Of a stretch of 64,000 nt of DNA, positions 27,706 to 37,325 are shown piece by piece (the stretch's first letter is position 1; every line of letters begins with the position of its first letter). The stretch comes from Clostridia bacterium. GTDB taxonomy: Bacteria; Bacillota; Clostridia; UBA1381; UBA9506. The position numbers were made by a program, and so were the translations under genes. The DNA is taken from NCBI GenBank assembly GCA_017549205.1, contig JAFYVH010000015.1:26491-90490 (forward strand), written 5' to 3'. Under the pieces are notes generated by a model, which made no database searches, was not told where the DNA came from, and saw only the letters and a program-made list of their open reading frames with translations.

Positions 27706-28641
27706 ATGAATGCAAAAAAATTCTTTTTATCAATGATAGTTACCGTCTTGGTGGTTTTGACAACGGTTGGCGGACTGGCCACAGCTAATTTTATTTTTGG
27801 CACCAATCTTTCGTCAGAGATTGCCAAGTATTTAGATAAAGCTAAAGGTGATAAAGTCAATGTTCTTTTGTTGGGACTTGATGAAGACAGAGTCAGAGCC
27901 GATGTTATCATGGTGGTTTCGGTCGACCCGAAAATGAAAAAGGTCAATGTTTTGTCAATTCCCCGCGATACCAGGGCACAATTTTCTGCCGGCAGATATG
28001 ACAAAATCAATCATGCCATGGGCTATAAAAACCCTGAAGAAAAAATTATTTCTCTGGTGAGACAAATAACAGGCATGCCCATTCATTATTACTGTGAAGT
28101 GAGTTTTGAGGGCTTCCGCAATGTTATTGATATTTTGGGCGGTGTCGAATTTGATGTGCCCATCAACATGCATTATGACGATCCGGTGCAGAACCTGCAC
28201 ATTCATGTGAATAAAGGCCTGCAGGTTTTAAACGGCAAAGATGCCGAGGGTGTGGTTCGCTATCGTGCAACTTATGCTGCCGGTGACCTTCAGCGCATTT
28301 CGCTTCAGCAAGACTTTTTGATGGCTCTGTTTGAGCAGAAATTAAAGCCGTCTTACATTAGCAAAGCACCGAAACTCATTAAAGAAATTTATGAAAATGT
28401 AACCACGAATCTCTCCGTGGCAGACGCCACAAAATATGTGGGTATGCTTAAAAAGTTAAACTCTGAATCGCTGTCGACCCACATGTTGCCCGGCGCAAGC
28501 AGTTACATTAACGGTGCTTCCTATTATATTTATAACCCCCAGGAAACCTATCAGTTGATTTTAAATGAATTTGGCTATCCCGAAGATAAGGCGGCAGAGT
28601 TGAGAGAAAGTGCTGCCAAGGCATCGGAGGGGGCACAATGA
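27706..28641 (+). CDS. LytR-CpsA-Psr (LCP) family wall-polymer ligase
   Basis: 311 residues. One N-terminal membrane helix (about 8-30) precedes an extracytoplasmic LCP domain. Conserved elements include NVLLLGLDEDRVRADVIM, VNVLSIPRDTRAQF, the DKINHAMGY region and VRYRATYAAGDLQRISLQQ with the arginine pair that holds the polyprenyl phosphate. LCP enzymes transfer lipid-linked teichoic-acid-like or capsular polymers to peptidoglycan. A strong consensus promoter drives it. rsmA overlaps its last 4 nt. In an organism with SLH proteins, a possible substrate is the secondary wall polymer that SLH domains bind, but that is inference. Confidence 0.92.
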   Translation: MNAKKFFLSMIVTVLVVLTTVGGLATANFIFGTNLSSEIAKYLDKAKGDKVNVLLLGLDEDRVRADVIMVVSVDPKMKKVNVLSIPRDTRAQFSAGRYDKINHAMGYKNPEEKIISLVRQITGMPIHYYCEVSFEGFRNVIDILGGVEFDVPINMHYDDPVQNLHIHVNKGLQVLNGKDAEGVVRYRATYAAGDLQRISLQQDFLMALFEQKLKPSYISKAPKLIKEIYENVTTNLSVADATKYVGMLKKLNSESLSTHMLPGASSYINGASYYIYNPQETYQLILNEFGYPEDKAAELRESAAKASEGAQ

Positions 28642-29507
28642 GCAGGGGAGATTTTTCAAGGCAGTCGGTTCGCCGGCAGCTTTCCGGCGAAGGACTTCGC
28701 CCCAAAAAAAGTTTGGGACAAAACTTTTTGACAGATGAAACCGTTTTGTCAGATATTGTCGAGGCAGCGGCTTTAACCCCTGAAACCTGTGTTTTGGAAA
28801 TCGGTCCCGGTATGGGTGTTTTAACGCAGGCTTTAGCAAAAAGAGCGGGACAGGTTGTTGCAGTGGAAATTGACCAGACCATCCTGCCGGTTTTAGAAAA
28901 AAATTTGCAGGGCTTTGACCATGTGTCTGTGATGAATCAGGACATATTAAAAGTCGACCTGGGAGAGCTGTTTCGTACCCATTTTGGTGAAAAGCCCGTT
29001 ACGGTTGTCGCTAACTTACCTTACTATATAACAACGCCTATCATCATGAAACTTTTAGAGGCAAATGTGCCCATTACATCCATCGTGGTGATGATTCAGC
29101 GCGAGGTTGCACAGAGACTTTCGGCAAATGCCGGTAGCAAGGATTTTGGTGCTGTGACACTGGCTGTGCAATATCATGCTGAGGTTTCGCCGGTGCGGGA
29201 TGTATCCCCCGAATGTTTCGAGCCCATGCCAAAGGTTTGGTCCTCGGTTATCCGCTTGGTACCGCGCCAAAAACCGCCGGTAGATTTGTTGGATGAAAAG
29301 CATTTCTTCAGATTGGTTAAAAGCGCCTTTGCGCAAAGACGAAAAACCTTTATCAACTCGGTGAGTCACGAGCTTACACCGCCTGTGACCAAGGAGCAGC
29401 TTAAGGAAATTTTGCTGACTATGAATTTGAATGAAAATGTGCGGGGTGAGGCCTTAGACATTCAACAGTTTGCACAGATTTCTAACATCTTAATTGGCGA
29501 AAAATAG
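28638..29507 (+). CDS. rsmA: 16S rRNA dimethyladenosine transferase RsmA (KsgA)
   Basis: 289 residues. RsmA dimethylates A1518 and A1519 of 16S rRNA during 30S maturation. SAM-binding motifs are KKSLGQNFLTD, VLEIGPGMGVLTQAL and VAVEIDQ. The catalytic motif IV is NLPYYITTPI, followed by FVP-type substrate residues and a C-terminal helical domain (AFAQRRKTFINSV). The ATG overlaps the LCP stop (ATGA), so translation is coupled. Confidence 0.96.
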   Translation: MSRGDFSRQSVRRQLSGEGLRPKKSLGQNFLTDETVLSDIVEAAALTPETCVLEIGPGMGVLTQALAKRAGQVVAVEIDQTILPVLEKNLQGFDHVSVMNQDILKVDLGELFRTHFGEKPVTVVANLPYYITTPIIMKLLEANVPITSIVVMIQREVAQRLSANAGSKDFGAVTLAVQYHAEVSPVRDVSPECFEPMPKVWSSVIRLVPRQKPPVDLLDEKHFFRLVKSAFAQRRKTFINSVSHELTPPVTKEQLKEILLTMNLNENVRGEALDIQQFAQISNILIGEK

Positions 29508-29739
29508 TGAGAAAAGACGAAAAAATTTTTTAAGCAACAAAAAGCTATGATTTTTTTCAATTTTAGAGTATAATAAGAACAATTAGCATAAAATCAATTT
29601 GCATTGCTTGTAAAAAAGCGCCTTTTGCAAACGGTGATAACTTTAAAAAAATGGCATATACTGTTTGTAAGATGGTTAAAAATAATTTAGTTTATCCAAT
29701 TTCTAAAGATAAATGACCTGATGAAAGGAGAACAAAAAA

Positions 29740-31494
29740 ATGACAAAAAATCAAGCAGTTTTGTCTTGGCTGGACGAGATGATTCAGCTGACAACCCCGG
29801 ATGAGGTTATCTGGATTGACGGTAGTGAGGAACAAAAACAAAAGCTGTATGACGAGGCATGCGAAGCTGGTGAAATGTTTAAATTAAACCAGGAAAAGCT
29901 GCCCGGTTGCTATCTGCACAGAACAGCTGAAAACGATGTGGCACGCGTAGAAGACAGAACCTTTATCTGCACAAAGAATAAGGAAGATGCCGGCCCAACT
30001 AATAACTGGGAAGATCCTCAGGTTATGTACAGCAAACTGAGAGATTTATTCCGTGGCAGCATGAAGGGCAGAACCATGTATGTTATTCCGTACCTGATGG
30101 GCCCCTACGGCTCCCCCTTCTCTAAAATCGGTATTGAGTTAACCGATTCCCGCTATGTTGTGCTCAACATGCTCATCATGACCCGTGTTGGCACAAAAGT
30201 TATGGAAGAATTAGGTGACAGTGACGATTTTGTTCGTTGCCTGCACGCTAAGAAAGACATTGATGCTGAAAACAGATACATTGTACACTTCCCCGAAGAT
30301 AACACCATCTGGACTGTTAACTCCGGTTACGGCGGCAATGTATTATTAGGTAAAAAGTGCTTCGCACTGCGTATTGCCAGCAACATGGGCCACAAAGAAG
30401 GCTGGATGGCAGAACATATGCTCATTTTAGGTCTTGAGAATCCTCAGGGCGAAGTTAAGTATATCTCTGCTGCATTCCCCTCCGCTTGCGGTAAGACCAA
30501 CCTGGCTATGCTCATTCCCCCCGAAGCATTAAAAGGCTACAAAGTTTGGACTGTTGGTGACGATATTGCATGGTTGCGTATTGGTAAAGACGGCAGACTG
30601 TGGGCTGTTAACCCCGAAGCAGGTTTCTTCGGTGTTGCTCCCGGTACCTCCACCAAAACGAATCCCAATGCTTTGGCTACCACAATGAAAAATACCATCT
30701 TCACAAACGTGTTGCTTAACACTGAAGACAACACAGTTTGGTGGGAAGGCATGGACGGCGAGCCTCCGAAGCAGGGTATTGACTGGAAGGGCAACCCCTG
30801 GACACCCGATTGCGGCGTTAAAGGTGCTCATCCCAACTCCCGTTTCACAGCTCCCGCTGCTCAGTGCCCCTGCATCTCCAGCGAATTTGAAGCAGCCGGT
30901 GGTGTGCCCATCTCTGCTATCGTATTCGGTGGTCGTCGTGCGAAAACCGCTCCACTGGTATATGAAGCATTTGATTGGCAGCATGGCGTATTTGTAGGTG
31001 CTACCATGGCTTCTGAGACAACCGCCGCTGCAGCCGGTGCTGTTGGTGTTGTTCGTCGTGACCCCATGGCTATGATTCCCTTCTGCGGCTACAACATGGC
31101 TGACTATTTTGAACATTGGCTGGAAATGGGTAAAAAGATCCCCAATGCACCGAAAATCTTCCATGTTAACTGGTTCCGTCTTGATGAAAACGGCAAGTTT
31201 ATGTGGCCCGGCTTTGGTGACAACCTCCGCGTTTTGAACTGGATTTTGGATCGTTGCGAAGGCAAAGCCAATGCAAAAGAAACCGCTATCGGTTATCTGC
31301 CTGAAACAGCAGATATCAATGTTGAAGGTCTTGACTTAGACAAAGAAACCTTAGAACAGCTCTTAAGCGTTGACAAGGCTGTTTGGAAGGAAGAAGTTGA
31401 AAGCCAGAAAGAATTCTTCAAGAAGTTTGGCGACAGACTGCCTGCCGGCATCAAGGAAGAGCTTGAAAAGCTGGAAGCAAGATTAAACGCTTAA
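29740..31494 (+). CDS. pckG: Phosphoenolpyruvate carboxykinase, GTP type
   Basis: 584 residues. The enzyme interconverts oxaloacetate + GTP and PEP + CO2 + GDP; in fermenters it often runs toward oxaloacetate. Family signatures of the GTP class are [20 protein letters not shown] (quoted as the P-loop [12 protein letters not shown], about 246-258), [13 protein letters not shown] (metal site), [14 protein letters not shown] and [18 protein letters not shown]. The ATP-type enzyme would show a different P-loop and overall sequence. GAAAGGAG lies about 8 nt before ATG. A terminator follows, so the gene is monocistronic. Confidence 0.97.
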   Translation: MTKNQAVLSWLDEMIQLTTPDEVIWIDGSEEQKQKLYDEACEAGEMFKLNQEKLPGCYLHRTAENDVARVEDRTFICTKNKEDAGPTNNWEDPQVMYSKLRDLFRGSMKGRTMYVIPYLMGPYGSPFSKIGIELTDSRYVVLNMLIMTRVGTKVMEELGDSDDFVRCLHAKKDIDAENRYIVHFPEDNTIWTVNSGYGGNVLLGKKCFALRIASNMGHKEGWMAEHMLILGLENPQGEVKYISAAFPSACGKTNLAMLIPPEALKGYKVWTVGDDIAWLRIGKDGRLWAVNPEAGFFGVAPGTSTKTNPNALATTMKNTIFTNVLLNTEDNTVWWEGMDGEPPKQGIDWKGNPWTPDCGVKGAHPNSRFTAPAAQCPCISSEFEAAGGVPISAIVFGGRRAKTAPLVYEAFDWQHGVFVGATMASETTAAAAGAVGVVRRDPMAMIPFCGYNMADYFEHWLEMGKKIPNAPKIFHVNWFRLDENGKFMWPGFGDNLRVLNWILDRCEGKANAKETAIGYLPETADINVEGLDLDKETLEQLLSVDKAVWKEEVESQKEFFKKFGDRLPAGIKEELEKLEARLNA

Positions 31495-31532
31495 TTTTCG
31501 GCAGATTGCATAAGTTAAAACAGTAAGTTTTC

Positions 31533-31564
31533 AAAAACCGTGAGCTTCGGCTCACGGTTTTTTT
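31533..31564 (+). terminator. Terminator after pckG
   Basis: AAAAACCGTGAGC pairs with GCTCACGGTTTTT across a stable TTCG tetraloop (31546-31549), followed by T residues to 31564. Confidence 0.93.
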
Positions 31565-31668
31565 GTGCTGTTTAAAAGATAGAAACTAAAAAACGCTTAA
31601 CCCGATTTTAAATTGAAGAAAAAAAGAGAAATAAACATTAAAAAATTTTTACAATTTCAAAAAATGTA

Positions 31669-31697
31669 TTGAAATCATCTTGTTTTCATAGTATTAT
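31669..31697 (+). promoter_or_regulatory. Promoter for ddl-murI
   Basis: TTGAAA (31669-31674), 17-bp spacer, TATTAT (31692-31697), each matching five of six consensus bases. Confidence 0.7.
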
Positions 31698-31753
31698 ATA
31701 AGGTAAGATAGTATAGCTATTGCCAAAAATATTATAATAGGAGGCAGATGGCA

Positions 31754-32800
31754 ATGAGAAAGACAGTTTGTATTATCTTTGGCGGTGATTCATCAGAGCA
31801 TGAGATATCTCTTCTTTCGGTGAGCAATGTGTTATCAAACATTGACCGGGAAAAGTTTAATGTGCTCACAGTGGGCATCACCAAATCAGGTGAATGGTTT
31901 TTAACAGAGGCAAAAATTGATGACATAAAATCAGGTGCATGGGAAAAGAAGCGCAAAAAGGCATGCATCCCTTCTCCCAATCCTAAGCACCATGGCCTTT
32001 TGGCATTTAACAAAAATGGTGACTATTCCATAACACACATTGATGTGGCGTATCCGGTTTTGCATGGCAAAAACGGTGAAGACGGCACCATTCAGGGCCT
32101 TTTTGCCATGGCAGGAATTCCCTGCGTGGGTTCCGGCGTTTTGGGTTCATCACTTTGCATGGATAAAGAGATGACCAAGCGTGTTTTAGCTGCCGGCGGC
32201 GTGCCTGTTACCGAAGGTTTTTTTGTAAGAAAATCCTATGACACAGACGCAGTGGACAAAAGCATTGCAGAGTCCTTTGGTTATCCCGTTGTGGTTAAGC
32301 CCTCTCAGGCAGGCTCTTCTGTTGGCGTAACTATGGTACATAAAAAAGATGAACTGCCAAATGCGCTGGAAATAGCAGCTACGGAAGACGACAAAATTTT
32401 GATTGAAAGAGCTGTAGATGCCCGTGAGATAGAGTGTGCTGTTTTGGGCACAACTGAGGCACCACAAACCTCTTGCTTGGGTGAAATTGTTAAAGAGGGT
32501 ATGTACGACTATGCCACAAAATATGAAAGTGATACAGCAGAGCTTTGTGTGCCGGCACCACTGGACGACGAAACAACCAAAATCATAAAGGAACTGGCCT
32601 GCCGGGCTTTTAGCCTGACAGAATGTTCGGGCCTTGCCAGGGTGGACTTTTTTGTTGACAGAAAAAGCGGAGCAGTCCTCTTAAATGAAATTAACACCCT
32701 GCCCGGTTTTACAGACATCAGCATGTATCCCATGCTTTGGCGTGTATCGGGTCTTGCGGATAAAGAGCTCATTAGCCAGTTAATTGAATTGGCACAATAA
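31754..32800 (+). CDS. ddl: D-alanine--D-alanine ligase
   Basis: About 348 residues with an ATP-grasp fold. It makes the D-Ala-D-Ala dipeptide of peptidoglycan precursors. Motifs: GGDSSEHEISLLSV near the start, PVLHGKNGEDGTIQGL (N-domain), VVKPSQAGSSVGVT (ATP-grasp), and the C-terminal LNEINTLPGFTDISMYPML with metal ligands. The ligase active-site region does not read as a D-Lac type, but I cannot settle specificity by eye. GGAGG lies 9 nt before ATG 31754; ATG 31748 is only 3 nt away. murI follows immediately, grouping two precursor-supply genes. Confidence 0.96.
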   Translation: MRKTVCIIFGGDSSEHEISLLSVSNVLSNIDREKFNVLTVGITKSGEWFLTEAKIDDIKSGAWEKKRKKACIPSPNPKHHGLLAFNKNGDYSITHIDVAYPVLHGKNGEDGTIQGLFAMAGIPCVGSGVLGSSLCMDKEMTKRVLAAGGVPVTEGFFVRKSYDTDAVDKSIAESFGYPVVVKPSQAGSSVGVTMVHKKDELPNALEIAATEDDKILIERAVDAREIECAVLGTTEAPQTSCLGEIVKEGMYDYATKYESDTAELCVPAPLDDETTKIIKELACRAFSLTECSGLARVDFFVDRKSGAVLLNEINTLPGFTDISMYPMLWRVSGLADKELISQLIELAQ

Positions 32801-32816
32801 TGTGGGAGGCAAAACC

Positions 32817-33629
32817 ATGGATAACAGAAGGATTGGCCTGTTTGATTCCGGCTTGGGCGGATTGACCGTTATGAAAGAATTAATGCAACTGCTGCCCAAT
32901 GAGTCCATTGTGTATTTTGGCGACACGGGGCGCATTCCCTATGGCACAAAATCCGTCGATACGGTCATTAAATACACCAAAAGCGACATTAATTTTTTGA
33001 AAACATTTGATTTAAAGGCCATTGTGACAGCTTGCGGCACAGCCAGTGCTATTGCCCTGCCGCACCTTGCCAATCAATATGACATTCCCGTTATGGGCGT
33101 GGTGGCACCGGCAGCCCGTGCGGCAGCCCGTGCAACCAAAAACGGCTGTATCGGTGTGATTGGAACAAATGGTACCGTTCGTTCTGATGCTTATCGCAAA
33201 ATTTTAGAAAAAGAAAATCCGGCGATTCAAACCGTTTCTGTGGCTTGCCCTTTGTTTGTGCCCCTGGTTGAAAGCGGCTATGCCGAGAAGGCTGCAACCA
33301 AAATGATTGCCGAGGAATATTTAAAGCCGATTATTGAAAGCGGCGCCGATACCTTAATTTTAGGCTGCACCCATTATCCGCTTCTTAAAAAGGTGATTGC
33401 GGAGGTTATGGGTGAGCATGTGACCTTAATCAATCCTGGCGTTTCAACGGCTTATGAAGTGAAAGAAATGCTCGGGGAAAAGGGTTTATTGGCAGAAGAA
33501 CCACACAAAGAGCAATATCGGTTTTATGTCAGTGACGACCCGTCCGATTTTGCTAAATTAGGCTCATTATTTTTAGAGAGGTCCATCAGCGGTCTTGCTG
33601 AGCAGGTGGATATTGAACAATACATATGA
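32817..33629 (+). CDS. murI: Glutamate racemase
   Basis: 270 residues. MurI converts L- to D-glutamate for peptidoglycan. Both catalytic cysteines are in context: VTACGTASAIALP (about residue 72) and LILGCTHYPLL (about 183). The N-terminus RIGLFDSGLGGLTV and YFGDTGRIPYG are canonical. GGGAGG sits 7 nt before ATG 32817, 16 bp after ddl, so the two genes form one operon. Confidence 0.97.
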   Translation: MDNRRIGLFDSGLGGLTVMKELMQLLPNESIVYFGDTGRIPYGTKSVDTVIKYTKSDINFLKTFDLKAIVTACGTASAIALPHLANQYDIPVMGVVAPAARAAARATKNGCIGVIGTNGTVRSDAYRKILEKENPAIQTVSVACPLFVPLVESGYAEKAATKMIAEEYLKPIIESGADTLILGCTHYPLLKKVIAEVMGEHVTLINPGVSTAYEVKEMLGEKGLLAEEPHKEQYRFYVSDDPSDFAKLGSLFLERSISGLAEQVDIEQYI

Positions 33630-33674
33630 GGAACTTGCCTTAAAAGGCGGCAGGCTCATAAGTGGAGGATTTCT

Positions 33675-34106
33675 ATGGAAACAAATGCACTCATTACTTT
33701 AAGCGGCAACCAAACGGTTGACGGCGAAAACGATGTTTATGAGTTGACAACCCTTGGTTCTTACATAAAGAAGGGTGATAAATATTATATCAGCTATGAA
33801 GGCACAGAGCTAACAGGCTATGAAGGCACAACCACCACCTTAAAAATTAAGGATAATTGTGTTTCCATGATTCGTTTTGGCTCTTCCACATCGCAGATGA
33901 TTTTTGAAAAAGAAAAAAAGTATGTAGGCTATTATGATACGCCCTTTGGGGGACTCTCTGTGGGCGTAACCACCAACAGCATGCGGGTTGACATTGATGA
34001 AAACGGTGGCGAAATTGAACTGGATTACATGGTGGAGCTCAACAACAGCATGCCGGTGCATAATGGACTGCATTTAACAATCCGAAAGGTAGGGAAAGAC
34101 GCGTGA
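33675..34106 (+). CDS. DUF1934 (YwiB-like) beta-barrel protein
   Basis: 143 residues, mainly predicted beta strands, no signal peptide. The sequence pattern (ITLSGNQTVDGENDVYELTT, DKYYISYEGTELTG, TPFGGLSVGVTTNSM, ELDYMVELNN) fits DUF1934/YwiB, a calycin-like barrel of unknown function. It overlaps argS by 4 nt, and this pairing is conserved across many Firmicutes. A link to tRNA charging has not been shown. Confidence 0.85.
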   Translation: METNALITLSGNQTVDGENDVYELTTLGSYIKKGDKYYISYEGTELTGYEGTTTTLKIKDNCVSMIRFGSSTSQMIFEKEKKYVGYYDTPFGGLSVGVTTNSMRVDIDENGGEIELDYMVELNNSMPVHNGLHLTIRKVGKDA

Positions 34107-35794
34107 CTATTTACGAACAGACAAAAAACATGATTCGAAATCAGGTAAACGAAGCCCTTTTAAAAGCTAAGGAGCAAGGGGAAATCAGCTTTGGCGCCAT
34201 TCCGGATTATGTGATAGAGGAGCCCCGTGAAAAAGAACACGGCGATTTTGCAACCAACGCAGCAATGCTTTTGGCTCGTGAGGCAAAAAAAGCCCCCCGT
34301 ATGATTGCAGAATCCATTGTGAAGAACTTAAAAACAGAGGGAACATACATCAAAACGGCAGAGGTTGCCGGTGCCGGTTTTGTTAATTTTCGTTTAGACC
34401 CTGCATGGATTTGCGAGGTTTTAGCCGTTGTAGAAAAAGAGGGCGAACGCTTTGGTCGCGTAAATGTGGGCGAGGGCAAAAAAATCATGGTTGAATTTGT
34501 CAGCGCCAATCCCACAGGTCCTATGCACATGGGTAACGCCCGTGGCGGTGCACTGGGCGACTGTCTGGCAAGTGTTTTAGACTGGGCAGGCTATGATGTA
34601 ACCCGTGAATTTTATGTAAACGATGCCGGCAATCAGATTGAGAAATTCGGTAATTCTTTAGAAGCGCGCTATATTCAGATTTTAAAAGGCGAAGATGCCA
34701 TTTTATTTCCCGAAGATGGTTATCATGGTGATGATATTCGCCAGCGTGCCCAGGCATATATTGACCAAAAGGGCGACGGCCTTTTAGAAGTCGACCGTGA
34801 GGACAGAAAAAAAGCTTTGGTTGAATTTGCTTTAGAGAAAAATATTGACGATTTAAAGGCAGACCTGGAAAAATACAGAATTTATTATGATGTGTGGTTC
34901 CGTGAAAGTGTACTGCATGAAAACGGCGAAGCCCGCAAAACCGTACAGGAACTGTTAGACCGCGGTTATGCTTATGAAAATGATGGCGCCATCTGGTTCC
35001 GTGCTACCGATTTTGGCGAGAGCAAAGACGAGGTTTTGGTGCGTCAGAACGGCTTTTTGACCTACTATGCCGTAGATATTGCTTATCACAAAAATAAGTT
35101 TATTGACCGTGGCTTTGATACGGTTATTAATATTTGGGGTGCTGACCACCATGGTCATGTGGCTCGTTTAAAAGGTGCTTTGGCAGCGCTTGACATTGCT
35201 CCGGAACGGCTGGAAATCATTTTGATGCAGCTTGTTCGCTTGGTTTCCGGTGGCGAGGTTGTGCGCATGTCTAAGCGTACCGGCAAATCCATCACCTTAA
35301 AAGATTTGTTGGAAGAAACCAGCATTGATGCTGCTCGATTCTTCTTTAACATGCGCCAGGCCAACAGCCATTTTGACTTTGATTTAGACCTGGCTGTTGA
35401 GCAATCCAATGAAAATCCTGTTTTCTATGTGCAGTATGCACATGCCCGTATTTGCAGTATTTTGCGGCTTTTATCCGAACAGGGCATTTGCGTGAAGCCG
35501 GTTGCCGATATCAATACGGTGCTGCTTAGCACAGAACAGGAAATTGAATTGATGAAAAAACTGGCTGATTTTCCTGAAACCATTCGTCAGGCAGCACAGC
35601 TGCGTGAGCCCAGCCTTTTAACCCGTTATGCCATGGATTTGGCAGCGGCTTTCCACGGCTTTTATGCAGCCTGCAAGGTTAACAGCGATGACAGAAGCTT
35701 GACAGATGCAAGACTGGTGCTTTGCAATGCTGTGCGCATCGCCCTTTCTAACGCTTTGACCCTGATGGCAATTTCTGCGCCGGAACAAATGTAG
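34103..35794 (+). CDS. argS: Arginyl-tRNA synthetase
   Basis: 563 residues, class I synthetase charging tRNA-Arg. An N-terminal Add1 domain (about 1-100) precedes the Rossmann core with the HIGH-equivalent in SANPTGPMHMGNARGGALGD (about 134-153). The KMSKS-equivalent is VVRMSKRTGKSITL (about 387). The C-terminal anticodon-binding helical domain begins near FYVQYAHARICSI. It uses a GTG start overlapping the YwiB-like gene by 4 nt. Confidence 0.97.
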   Translation: MTIYEQTKNMIRNQVNEALLKAKEQGEISFGAIPDYVIEEPREKEHGDFATNAAMLLAREAKKAPRMIAESIVKNLKTEGTYIKTAEVAGAGFVNFRLDPAWICEVLAVVEKEGERFGRVNVGEGKKIMVEFVSANPTGPMHMGNARGGALGDCLASVLDWAGYDVTREFYVNDAGNQIEKFGNSLEARYIQILKGEDAILFPEDGYHGDDIRQRAQAYIDQKGDGLLEVDREDRKKALVEFALEKNIDDLKADLEKYRIYYDVWFRESVLHENGEARKTVQELLDRGYAYENDGAIWFRATDFGESKDEVLVRQNGFLTYYAVDIAYHKNKFIDRGFDTVINIWGADHHGHVARLKGALAALDIAPERLEIILMQLVRLVSGGEVVRMSKRTGKSITLKDLLEETSIDAARFFFNMRQANSHFDFDLDLAVEQSNENPVFYVQYAHARICSILRLLSEQGICVKPVADINTVLLSTEQEIELMKKLADFPETIRQAAQLREPSLLTRYAMDLAAAFHGFYAACKVNSDDRSLTDARLVLCNAVRIALSNALTLMAISAPEQM

Positions 35795-35837
35795 CCACCG
35801 GGTTTGTCAGGCTATCGAAAAACGGAGGAATATGCAA

Positions 35838-37283
35838 ATGAAAACAACAATAAAACGATTATTATGCCTGCTGACAGCATTGGTGCTTTTATGTAGCGGG
35901 ACAGCATTTGCAGAAATAAATAACAACTTCGCAGCCGCGTATTATGACTTTGTTTTAGAAAATCTTTTAAATCATTATCGCTTTGAGGCAGATGCCGAGT
36001 CCATCGCAAAAGCTGTGGCACAGGCGGCTCTCCTTAAACATCCGGAACTTTTAGAAGAGCTGATTGATGTAACTGCCGACCAGTTTGATGCCCATACAGA
36101 ATATTTCACGCAGGAAGAACTGAAAGATTTCAGCAACTATTTAGATGCTGAATATGTAGGCATTGGCGTTAGCGTCAGCCGTACAAAAGGTGCGATGATG
36201 ATTGAGAGTCTGTTTGCCGGCAGCCCGGCAGAGAAAGCCGGTCTTTTAGCCGGTGATAAAATTTTGCGGGTAGACGGACACGATGTGACAAGCACCACCT
36301 TAGACCGGCTTGTCGCTTTGATTCGCGGTGAGGCGGGTACCTATGTTACGCTGACGGTTGAACGCGCCGGAGCAGAGATGACAGTGAATGTTATGCGCGC
36401 GGCTGTTCAGCAAAACACCATCAGTTATGACATTTTGGATGGCAACATTGGCTATCTTGCAATTTCCATCTTCAATGGGGGAACACCCGACGAAATGAAA
36501 AAAGCCGACGCTTTTTTCAGAGCCAATAAGGTTAAAAAAGTGATTGTGGATTTGCGGGATAATGGCGGCGGTGAGCTTTTAAGCGTCGTTGGCGTTTTGG
36601 GCTATTTTGTCCCTCAAGGCAAAACACTGGTTAAAATTGAATATAATGATCCTCAGCGTAACACTTCTTTGCGCAGTGTCGGGGATGTGGTCAGAAATCC
36701 TTATTATCGTGTTGCTGTTTTAATCAATGGTGGAACAGCCAGCGCGGCAGAGCTGTTTGCAGGCAATATCCGCGACCACAACATTGGCAAGCTGGTGGGC
36801 TCTAATTCTTTTGGAAAAGGCACAATGCAGGAATTTTTAAATCTGCTCAACACGGACGAATTGCCTTTAGGCAGCATTAAATTAACAACGGCTGAGTACA
36901 TCCTGCCCGGCGGCAGCAAAGTAAACGGCGTGGGACTTAAGCCGGATTATTGGGTTTCTAACCGCACTATGCTTTTAAATACAGACGACATGGAGCCTAT
37001 GCAGTATAGCGCTGCATTTTGTGAAGGGGATTCCGGCGAGGCGATTTTAGCCTTAAAACAGCGCTTTGACGCTCTGGGCTACTATGTAGGAGAAGTAGAC
37101 GACCAATATGACAAAGAGCTTGCTTTAGCAGTTAAAGAATTGCAGGAAAAAGCAAACCTGCCGGCAACCGGCATTATGGATATTGACACACAAACACTTT
37201 TTTCTAACATCGTGAGCGAAGCTAAAGTGCTTGTGGATGACCAGTTTGACAGAGCTTATCAGCTTTTAAAAACAGGCAGATAA
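35838..37283 (+). CDS. Secreted S41 (CtpA-type) protease with C-terminal peptidoglycan-binding domain
   Basis: About 481 residues. The signal peptide ends at GTAFA (about residue 24). A helical N-terminal region is followed by PDZ (about 105-185, YVGIGVSVSRTKG, SPAEKAGLLAGD) and the S41 catalytic domain. The Ser-Lys dyad is visible: Ser302 in GGTASAAEL and Lys327 in SFGKGTMQ, 25 apart as usual. A PG_binding_1-like domain sits near the C-terminus (about 395-455, LKQRFDALGYYVGEVDDQYD). GGAGG is 9 nt before ATG 35838. It is probably exported and wall-associated, processing envelope proteins or a sporulation signal as CtpB does in Bacillus. Confidence 0.92.
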   Translation: MKTTIKRLLCLLTALVLLCSGTAFAEINNNFAAAYYDFVLENLLNHYRFEADAESIAKAVAQAALLKHPELLEELIDVTADQFDAHTEYFTQEELKDFSNYLDAEYVGIGVSVSRTKGAMMIESLFAGSPAEKAGLLAGDKILRVDGHDVTSTTLDRLVALIRGEAGTYVTLTVERAGAEMTVNVMRAAVQQNTISYDILDGNIGYLAISIFNGGTPDEMKKADAFFRANKVKKVIVDLRDNGGGELLSVVGVLGYFVPQGKTLVKIEYNDPQRNTSLRSVGDVVRNPYYRVAVLINGGTASAAELFAGNIRDHNIGKLVGSNSFGKGTMQEFLNLLNTDELPLGSIKLTTAEYILPGGSKVNGVGLKPDYWVSNRTMLLNTDDMEPMQYSAAFCEGDSGEAILALKQRFDALGYYVGEVDDQYDKELALAVKELQEKANLPATGIMDIDTQTLFSNIVSEAKVLVDDQFDRAYQLLKTGR

Positions 37284-37325
37284 CAAAGAAAACAGCAGAG
37301 ATGTTTTGAGAACGGGAGGAAAAAC

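Noticed and set aside
29508..29739. Possible riboswitch or leader RNA upstream of pckG
   Set aside because: Only weak, AT-rich inverted repeats are present; no conserved riboswitch core or terminator-antiterminator pair was found.
30529..31164. 211-codon open frame antisense to pckG
   Set aside because: It lies wholly within a strongly conserved gene, has no ribosome site and its translation resembles no protein; it follows from codon bias.
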